Below are positions 1 through 4,731 of a stretch of DNA of 8,546 nt, piece by piece. Source of the DNA: JBQTIM01 sp052388135 (GTDB lineage: Bacteria; Elusimicrobiota; Elusimicrobia; FEN-1173). The stretch's first letter is position 1. The number at the start of each line of letters is the position of its first letter. The notes under the pieces were generated by a model. The model worked only from the letters and a program-made list of their open reading frames with translations, did no database searches and was not told the DNA's origin. The position numbers were made by a program, and so were the translations under genes. Where the stretch lies: contig JBQTIM010000126.1 of the NCBI GenBank assembly GCA_052388135.1, positions 1-8,546 of the forward strand. Direction: 5' to 3'.

Positions 1-329
1 CGCCGCGGCGCGGGACGGCGGCCGCCGCCGAAGAATTCCTCGAAAGGGTCGCCGAAGAAGAACTGGTAGGGAACAGCCTCCACGTCGGCCACGTGCACGG
101 TGGCGATGCTCACCACCGCGGGCTTCACCGCCGCCGCCACCCGCGCGAAAGATTCCTGCAGGTCCACCGCCTGCGGATCGGGCTTCACCACGGGCGGGTT
201 TTTCTCGCGTGAGAAGCTGAAGGGCCGGCAGGCCCCCTCGTGGCGGGCGATGAGGAAAACCAAAAGGGCCGCCAGCGCCGCGCCCGCCAGCCCGCGGCCG
301 CCCTTGGGAAGACGTCGTTTATTCCGCAT
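1..329 (-). CDS. htrA: HtrA/DegP-family serine protease, N-terminal fragment (cut by left edge)
   Basis: The first 109 codons of a periplasmic trypsin-like protease; the rest lies beyond base 1, so the His-Asp-Ser triad and PDZ domains cannot be seen. A basic N-terminus (MRNKRR) is followed by one hydrophobic segment at about residues 12-28, a signal anchor or uncleaved signal peptide. Residues 57-80 read like the usual start of the mature protease (SFARVAAAVKPAVVSI), and residues 90-101 give FFFGDPFEEFFGG, the flexible segment typical of the HtrA/DegQ/MucD group. That family degrades or refolds misfolded envelope proteins. The ATG at 329 is chosen over the in-frame ATG at 335 because a GAGGTGA ribosome site ends six bases before it; the 335 ATG abuts that site and overlaps the stop of the upstream lipoprotein gene. 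It is probably co-transcribed and translationally coupled with the lipoprotein gene. Family assignment is strong; catalytic competence is unknown. Confidence 0.87.
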   Translation of the reverse strand, partial: MRNKRRLPKGGRGLAGAALAALLVFLIARHEGACRPFSFSREKNPPVVKPDPQAVDLQESFARVAAAVKPAVVSIATVHVADVEAVPYQFFFGDPFEEFFGGGRRPAPR

Positions 330-331
330 GG

Positions 332-2296
332 TCATTCACCTCTCAGGAAAGGAAGGACGATTTCCCGCCCTTCCTCGTAAACGCCTAGGACGCGGCGCTG
401 CTCGTGGCCGCGGGGCACCAGGATATCCAAATAGGGAGGCGCGCCGGACCGCGCGGCGCCGCCGAACTGGCGGGAGGCCGCTTGCGGCTCCACCGCCATG
501 GGGGAGCAAGCGGCGGAAGTCTCCGCCGGAGCCGGCGGATGGCAGCCCATCACCGCCACGCCGTAGCCCCAGGCCGCCGGATCGCCCCGCAGGTACGTCC
601 GGGGGACGTCCACGCGAATGCCGCTTCCCGGCGACACCCGCACGGGCAGGCGGGCCGCCAACCGCGGGAGCGCGCCGGACCGGTGCTGGTAAAGGCGCGC
701 GCCCCAGCCGTCCACGCTCAAAGCGTATTCCCAGGCGTCGCGCCCGTCAACGGCCCCCGGCCGCCCGGACAAAAGAGCCTCGGAGCCGGCGCCGGGAAGG
801 TGGTTGATGTCGATGTACACCTCCACCAGGGGCAGGCTGAACCCGTAGGGCGCGCGCCAGGGATGGGCCAGGCTCGCCATCCGGAACCGGAAGGAAACGT
901 CCTGCTCCGAGGGCTGGACCTCGAAGGATTTCAAGTCCCACGCGTCGGCGGGGAACTCGCCGCCCTCGGGCGGCTCGTACCCGCCTGGGCCGCGCCCGTC
1001 GCCGGCCGCGTCGGTCCAGCGGAAACCCGCGCCGACCTTGTCGAAGGAGGTCTCTTCGGCCTCGGTTTCCGGCCCGGAGAAATCGGCCCCCGCCTCGGAA
1101 AATCCGGCCAGGAAAGCGGCGGGCACGGGCTTGTCCAGCAGGCGGTAAACTTGCGCCAGCGTGGCCAAGAATTCGCGCTCCAGCTCGGCGTCGCGGCCCG
1201 AATCGAAATCGTTTCCGAAATAATAAAAGTAGCGGCTGCTCTCCGCCGTGTAAATTTCCCGCACGGCGCTGTCCAGCTTGCGCAGGGACGCCTGCCCGGA
1301 ATTCTTATAGTCCTCCACCGCCTGCCGCGCCGCGCCCAACAGCCGCCACGCCAGATTCTCCTGCGCCTCTCCGATCCAGGGCGAAAAATCGGGCGGCGCC
1401 TTGTCCGGATCCGGCCACGGGGTCAAATCCTTCCGCTGGGCGAGAACTTCCGAAACGGTGGCCGTCAAGCCCGCCGGCGACGCCGCCGCCCACTCGTCAA
1501 ACGCCTTGGCGTCCTCCAGGGTGCGCAGCTCCAGAGGAGGCGGCGCGGGATCGGTCCGCAAACGCTCCTTCCACTCCGCCGCCCGCCCCGCCGAGAAAAC
1601 CGCCGGCCGGACCAAAAGCACGGGCATGTCGCCGTAATATCCGGGTTCGCGCCCGGGCGGAGCGGCGCCGGGCTCGGCGGCGCGAAGCAAAACCCACCGC
1701 GCGCCGATTTTTTCCAGCAGCGGCATTTCGGAACCGGCCACCACCCCTCCCGGCATGACGACGGCCGAGGGAGCGCGGCGCCAGTGCCTTTGATAAAAAC
1801 CACGCGCCTGGGCGAGGTGCCCCAAGGCGTCTTCGGGCCAAGCGAAAGGGGGCGGCAGGAAACGGAGAGGGGGGCGGGACATTTTGGCCAAGTCGGTGTT
1901 CTGGATCAGCGCCAGGACGGGGTCGCCGGAAACCGTCATCACGATCTCCGCGCGGCCGCTGTCCGCCAGGGCCGCCACGACGGCCCGGGCCTGGGCGGCC
2001 TTCTCGTCGTCGGCGTAAAATCCCCCGTGCAGGACGAGGCTGGCGCGCCAGTGAGGACGGTCCCGGAGGAATTCGGCCACGGCCAAAGGATCTTCCTGGG
2101 GCGATACGGCGAACACCACGGCCAAAACGCCGGCGGGCGCTTCGCCCAAAGCCGGCCCGGGAGGAGCGGGCTCCCCCGCCGGAGCGGGCGGGGGCTCCAC
2201 GCCGGGCCGCCCCTTCGGCGGAAGGCAGCCGGGCGCGAAGAAACCGGCGGCGGAAAGCGCAAAAACCAATGCGGGGAAAAATGCCTTTTTGCCCAT
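332..2296 (-). CDS. Degenerate GH57-like lipoprotein with glucodextranase-type C-terminal domain
   Basis: About 654 residues. The start MGKKAFFPALVFALSAAGFF is a typical signal peptide leading to a lipobox-like APGC with Cys24, then a Pro-rich tether, so an envelope lipoprotein is likely. Residues about 56-400 follow the layout of glycoside hydrolase family 57: DPVLALIQNTD (about 125-135), a PEDALGHLAQAR helix (154-165), then VMPGGVVAGS (180-189) where active GH57 enzymes have WPSEGSVS. The Glu of that motif is the catalytic nucleophile and is absent. Further on come PWIGEAQENLAWRLL (306-320) and AESSRYFYYFGND (351-363), matching AEGSDWFWWYGDD in altered form. The N-terminal HQP metal/substrate motif is not seen. 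Residues about 455-640 resemble the C-terminal module of glucodextranase-type enzymes (LPLVEVYIDINH, DAWEYALSVDGWG). I infer a non-hydrolytic glycan-binding or scaffold protein. ATG 2296 is preferred; a GTG at 2317 would add seven residues. Neither has a good ribosome site. Confidence 0.8.
   Translation of the reverse strand: MGKKAFFPALVFALSAAGFFAPGCLPPKGRPGVEPPPAPAGEPAPPGPALGEAPAGVLAVVFAVSPQEDPLAVAEFLRDRPHWRASLVLHGGFYADDEKAAQARAVVAALADSGRAEIVMTVSGDPVLALIQNTDLAKMSRPPLRFLPPPFAWPEDALGHLAQARGFYQRHWRRAPSAVVMPGGVVAGSEMPLLEKIGARWVLLRAAEPGAAPPGREPGYYGDMPVLLVRPAVFSAGRAAEWKERLRTDPAPPPLELRTLEDAKAFDEWAAASPAGLTATVSEVLAQRKDLTPWPDPDKAPPDFSPWIGEAQENLAWRLLGAARQAVEDYKNSGQASLRKLDSAVREIYTAESSRYFYYFGNDFDSGRDAELEREFLATLAQVYRLLDKPVPAAFLAGFSEAGADFSGPETEAEETSFDKVGAGFRWTDAAGDGRGPGGYEPPEGGEFPADAWDLKSFEVQPSEQDVSFRFRMASLAHPWRAPYGFSLPLVEVYIDINHLPGAGSEALLSGRPGAVDGRDAWEYALSVDGWGARLYQHRSGALPRLAARLPVRVSPGSGIRVDVPRTYLRGDPAAWGYGVAVMGCHPPAPAETSAACSPMAVEPQAASRQFGGAARSGAPPYLDILVPRGHEQRRVLGVYEEGREIVLPFLRGE
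336..342 (-). promoter_or_regulatory. Ribosome binding site deciding the HtrA start
   Basis: Read on the minus strand this is GAGGTGA, a near-perfect match to the anti-Shine-Dalgarno complement, six bases before the ATG at 329. It sits inside the last codons of the preceding lipoprotein gene, whose TGA (334-332) overlaps the alternative ATG at 335. The spacing rules out the 335 ATG as the main start and suggests translational coupling. Confidence 0.7.
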
Positions 2297-2339
2297 GCGG
2301 GAAACGGATGACCTCACGACGTGCGCCGCGCCGTCCTCG

Positions 2340-2861
2340 TCAATGGATCGTCAGGACGGAGCTTTCCCGCGGCTCGGGGGTGCGTTCCGGATTGGCGGGG
2401 TCCAGCTCCCACCGGCCGTCCACTTTAAATTTATAAAGATACTCTCCGGGAAGCAAATAGAGCGTGGCTTCCCACACGCCGTCCGGGCGGCGGGCGAGGG
2501 GATTGCGCCGCGCGTCGAAATCGTTGAAGGTCCCGCCCAGGAAAACCTCCTTGGCCGCCGGGGCCAGGATGCGGAACGCCACTTCGCGGGGCTGTTTTTC
2601 CGGCAAAGGCTCATCGCCTTGAAACGCGCCCGCCAACAGGCCCTTGCGCGCGGGCTCCCCCGCCGGAACGGCCGGCAGCGTGCCGCTGAAGCGCCGGAAG
2701 TTGCGGAAAGCGTCCAGCCAGGCCGCGGCCGGCCTCCAAAGGGCGGCCGCCGCGGCGGCGAAGAAAAGCGCGGCCAGGAGCCGGCTCTGCCAGGCCTCGC
2801 GGGAAGGTTTCCGCGGCTTCGTTTTCGCCGTCAGCCAGCGCGGCGGAGGGCTCGGATGCAT
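2340..2861 (-). CDS. Membrane-anchored CBM48 / AMPK-beta-type glycan-binding protein
   Basis: A 173-residue protein with no catalytic domain. A basic, Pro-rich N-terminus is followed by a single membrane span at about residues 27-47, so the C-terminal part should face the periplasm. Residues about 93-173 form a CBM48 or isoamylase N-terminal-type beta-sandwich: VAFRILAPAAKEVFLGGTFNDF, then GVWEATLYLLPGEYLYKFKVDG, then WELDP and SSVLTI at the end. In AMPK-beta two tryptophans stack on glucan; here the DGRW tryptophan is kept while the FNxW position is Phe. The family binds alpha-glucans such as glycogen or starch; binding here is inferred. The start is taken as ATG 2861 because an extended -10 element lies exactly six bases upstream; a GTG at 2867, in the same frame, is the alternative. 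The gene begins inside the 3' end of the kinase gene and is followed 43 bases later by the GH57-like lipoprotein gene, suggesting a shared glycan-related job. Confidence 0.83.
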   Translation of the reverse strand: MHPSPPPRWLTAKTKPRKPSREAWQSRLLAALFFAAAAAALWRPAAAWLDAFRNFRRFSGTLPAVPAGEPARKGLLAGAFQGDEPLPEKQPREVAFRILAPAAKEVFLGGTFNDFDARRNPLARRPDGVWEATLYLLPGEYLYKFKVDGRWELDPANPERTPEPRESSVLTIH

Positions 2862-4003
2862 TTCCACAGTATATCATCGTCCCCGAAGCCGCCGGGTTTC
2901 AAAACCAGGGCCCGCACTTTTTTCGTCGGGGCGGCCGGAACGCACAGCGCCACGCCCGTGGCCACTTTGCCCGCCGGCCGCCAGCGGAAGACGTTCCAAA
3001 GCCGGCAAAGGCCCAGGGCCGTCTCGCCTCCCGCCGCCACGAAGCGGCGGAACCCGAAACGGCGGCTCAGCAGGCGCGTGTCCCCCATCAGCGCCTCCAG
3101 CACGCGGCCCGGCGCCGCCCGCCGCTCCGGCGCCTCGGCCAGCCCCACGGCGGGCGCGGCCGCGGAAAGGCGGGGAGTCCCCGCCGTCGCCAGGGCGTCT
3201 CCCAGCCGGCGCTTCAAATCCCCGACTTGGCGGCGGGTGACCGGATTGGCCGACCCGGCGGCCACGAGGACGCCGCGGCCGTTCGCCCAGGAGCGAGCCC
3301 GGGAAGCTCCGCCGGGCGATTCTTCCCCCGGAAACCGTCGCCGCGGCGCTCCCTTTAACCAGAGAGAGCCCAGCTCTTCCAGCAGTCCGGCCGCGCCGCA
3401 GGCGGCCCCGGAAAAAGCGCGCCCGCCCGCCACCGCCCGGGCGGCCGCGCGCAGGTCCGCCTGATTTTCCACGTCGGGCGTCCAGAGGTGCCCGTTCAAA
3501 TCTTCGCCCAAGACTTCCGCAATGGATGACGTGCGGGCCGGATGCAAAGGATCGCGCCGGAAAATGGATTGATGCAGGGGCTTCCCCAGGACGTATTGGC
3601 GGCCGGCCCGCGTGGTCCGGCCCGCTTTCGGGAACCCGGGAGCGAAAACCACGCGGCGCGGGCCCGGAGAAACGACCCGCAGAAAAACCGCCAGCTCGGC
3701 CCGCACCGGCCCCCGCAGGGCGGAATCGATTTTTTTGTAAATGAAATCGGCGCCCCACCGCCGGAGCGCCTCCAAAGCCGAGCGCACGCGCCGGGCCGCG
3801 AGCGCCGGGGCCAGCGCCCGCGACTCCGTGTCCAAAACCCACACACGGACGCTCGGCGCGGGCCCGCGCAAAGGACGGCCCTCGGCCACGAGGATCTCCA
3901 TGGGAAGGCCCGCGGCGGACAGGCCCAAGGCCGCGTCGCCGGCCCCGGTGAAATCATCGGCCAGGATTCCTACGCGTTCAGGAAAGGAAGGGAAGGAAGG
4001 CAC
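2831..4003 (-). CDS. Four-carbon acid sugar kinase family protein (DUF1537; OtnK/DtnK-like)
   Basis: About 390 residues, complete. The family phosphorylates four-carbon acid sugars such as threonate or erythronate with ATP in the cytoplasm. Visible signatures in order: GILADDFTGAGD (residues about 12-23; DDxTG is the sugar-binding start of the family), YKKIDSALRG (89-98), APGFPKAGRTT (121-131), AAGSANPVTRRQ (248-259) opening the nucleotide-binding half, and LVLKPGGFGDDD (366-377), the C-terminal Lys-Gly-Phe-Gly-Asp motif. All main motifs are intact, so it is probably active; the actual substrate cannot be read. The frame is open 53 codons further up into the radical SAM gene, but that extension is Gly/Arg-rich and unlike the family. 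GTG 4003, 17 bases after the radical SAM stop, gives a family-like N-terminus. It has no clear ribosome site, so translation may depend on the gene upstream. No aldolase, isomerase or dehydrogenase partner is in the window. Confidence 0.85.
   Translation of the reverse strand: MPSFPSFPERVGILADDFTGAGDAALGLSAAGLPMEILVAEGRPLRGPAPSVRVWVLDTESRALAPALAARRVRSALEALRRWGADFIYKKIDSALRGPVRAELAVFLRVVSPGPRRVVFAPGFPKAGRTTRAGRQYVLGKPLHQSIFRRDPLHPARTSSIAEVLGEDLNGHLWTPDVENQADLRAAARAVAGGRAFSGAACGAAGLLEELGSLWLKGAPRRRFPGEESPGGASRARSWANGRGVLVAAGSANPVTRRQVGDLKRRLGDALATAGTPRLSAAAPAVGLAEAPERRAAPGRVLEALMGDTRLLSRRFGFRRFVAAGGETALGLCRLWNVFRWRPAGKVATGVALCVPAAPTKKVRALVLKPGGFGDDDILWKCIRALRRAG
2868..2876 (-). promoter_or_regulatory. 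Extended -10 promoter for the CBM48 gene, probably leaderless
   Basis: On the minus strand this reads TGATATACT, matching the extended -10 consensus TGnTATAAT at all but one position. Exactly six bases (GTGGAA) separate it from ATG 2861, so transcription would begin at or beside the A of the start codon. No Shine-Dalgarno precedes the ATG at a normal distance. No convincing -35 box is seen at 17 bases; a TTGAAA lies 23 bases upstream, too far for normal spacing. The element lies within kinase coding sequence. The same arrangement occurs before the radical SAM gene, which raises confidence. Confidence 0.55.
3981..4000 (+). repeat. Short GGAA-rich tract next to the kinase start
   Basis: A 20-base purine-only run of imperfect GGAA units on the plus strand, polypyrimidine on the minus (coding) strand. 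It begins immediately after the proposed GTG start codon and codes for the PSFPSF stretch of the kinase. The unit length is not a multiple of three, so slippage here would shift the kinase frame. The tract is imperfect, so it is only weakly slippage-prone. Confidence 0.4.
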
Positions 4004-4020
4004 GGAGAGCGCCGGCCCGC

Positions 4021-4677
4021 TTACTGCTGTTCGTATTCGTCCAGGTAAGGACGGAGCCGGAAAGGCGCGCCCAGCGACTCCGCCAGCCTCCGCGCCGCCG
4101 CCGAATCCACGCCGGGCATCTCCACCGCCGAGACGACGGTTTCGCGCACGTTCTTCACGCACCCGCGAATGAATTCCTGGACGGAAGCGAAGGCCTTCTG
4201 CCGGAACTCGGGCAGGGGGCGGAGAAGCTCCACGTATTGCTCCGGATCCGCCGTGTTCAGGCTGACGGACACCGCGTCCAAGAACCCGCCCAAGTCCGGC
4301 GTGATGTCCCGGCCGTGAATGAGGTTCCCCAAGCCGATGGTGTTCAGCCGCACGCGCCGCGCGCCCTTGGCCCGGAAAATCCCCGTCAGCTCCCGCATCT
4401 CCGCCAGCCGGTAAGTGGACTCCCCGTAACCGCAGAAAACGATTTCCTTATGGGAAGCCACGTCCCCCGCCGCCGCCGCGATGTCCGCCACGGAAGGCTC
4501 CCCCGGCAGTTTCAAATCGTACCCGCGATACTTGTAGTCCCAGGAAAATTTGATGCAGAACTTGCAGGCCGTGGGGCACCTGCTCGTCAAGTTGACGTAA
4601 AGCCCCCCCTGGTAGGGATAGACCAGGGACGCGCTCTCCGTCTTGGAAACATTCTCGGTTTGGGAAAAAGCGGACAT
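4021..4677 (-). CDS. Radical SAM protein, TatD-associated type
   Basis: A 218-residue cytoplasmic radical SAM enzyme. The cluster-binding motif CPTACKFC gives Cys34, Cys38 and Cys41 in the CxxxCxxC pattern for the [4Fe-4S] cluster that cleaves S-adenosylmethionine. FCGYGEST (81-88) is the GGE-like SAM-binding strand, LNTIGLGNLIHGRD (111-124) and DAVSVSLNTAD (134-144) are the following barrel strands, and FRLRPYLDEY closes the protein. These motifs and the short length fit the TatD-linked radical SAM family (TIGR04038 type), whose substrate is not known. Members often sit beside or fused to TatD nucleases; here the neighbour is a DUF1537 kinase and no TatD is visible. ATG 4677 lacks a ribosome site but has an extended -10 six bases upstream, implying a leaderless mRNA that probably also covers the kinase. 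Family assignment is strong; function unknown. Confidence 0.88.
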   Translation of the reverse strand: MSAFSQTENVSKTESASLVYPYQGGLYVNLTSRCPTACKFCIKFSWDYKYRGYDLKLPGEPSVADIAAAAGDVASHKEIVFCGYGESTYRLAEMRELTGIFRAKGARRVRLNTIGLGNLIHGRDITPDLGGFLDAVSVSLNTADPEQYVELLRPLPEFRQKAFASVQEFIRGCVKNVRETVVSAVEMPGVDSAAARRLAESLGAPFRLRPYLDEYEQQ

Positions 4678-4683
4678 GCGATC

Positions 4684-4692
4684 AGTATACCA
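4684..4692 (-). promoter_or_regulatory. Extended -10 promoter for the radical SAM gene, probably leaderless
   Basis: On the minus strand this reads TGGTATACT, an extended -10 (TGnTATAAT with one mismatch). Six bases (GATCGC) separate it from ATG 4677, which places the expected transcription start at the start codon. No Shine-Dalgarno and no convincing -35 are present. It lies in the 54-base gap after the 928-residue protein gene, and has the same geometry and the same TATACT hexamer as the element before the CBM48 gene. Confidence 0.6.
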
Positions 4693-4710
4693 ATTTGCCG
4701 CGCGCCGACG

Positions 4711-4723
4711 GCCGGCGCCCGGC
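4711..4723. terminator. Weak GC hairpin in the gap before the radical SAM gene
   Basis: GCCGG-CGC-CCGGC can form a five-pair stem with a three-base loop, just after the stop of the 928-residue protein gene. There is no T tract on either side, so it is not a classical intrinsic terminator; it could also be chance in GC-rich DNA. Confidence 0.2.
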
Positions 4724-4731
4724 TGGGCGGA

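Noticed and set aside
343..356. A 14-base match, TCAGGAAAGGAAGG, shared with 3978-3991
   Set aside because: Both copies are inside coding sequence, purine-rich and simple; probably chance, with no sign of a mobile element or attachment site.
404..2311. A 635-codon open frame on the plus strand opposite the GH57-like lipoprotein gene
   Set aside because: The translation is Arg/Gly/Pro-rich, matches no family, has no ribosome site or signal, and mirrors a gene with recognisable domains. High GC removes stops in the antisense frame.
2289..3464. A 391-codon plus-strand frame opposite the CBM48 and kinase genes
   Set aside because: Low-complexity Arg/Ala/Pro composition and complete overlap with two genes of clear family membership; treated as a shadow.
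4004..4162. Extension of the kinase up to 4162, giving a 443-residue protein
   Set aside because: The extra 53 residues lie within the radical SAM coding region, are Gly/Arg-rich, and precede the normal family N-terminus. GTG 4003 gives the expected start and length.
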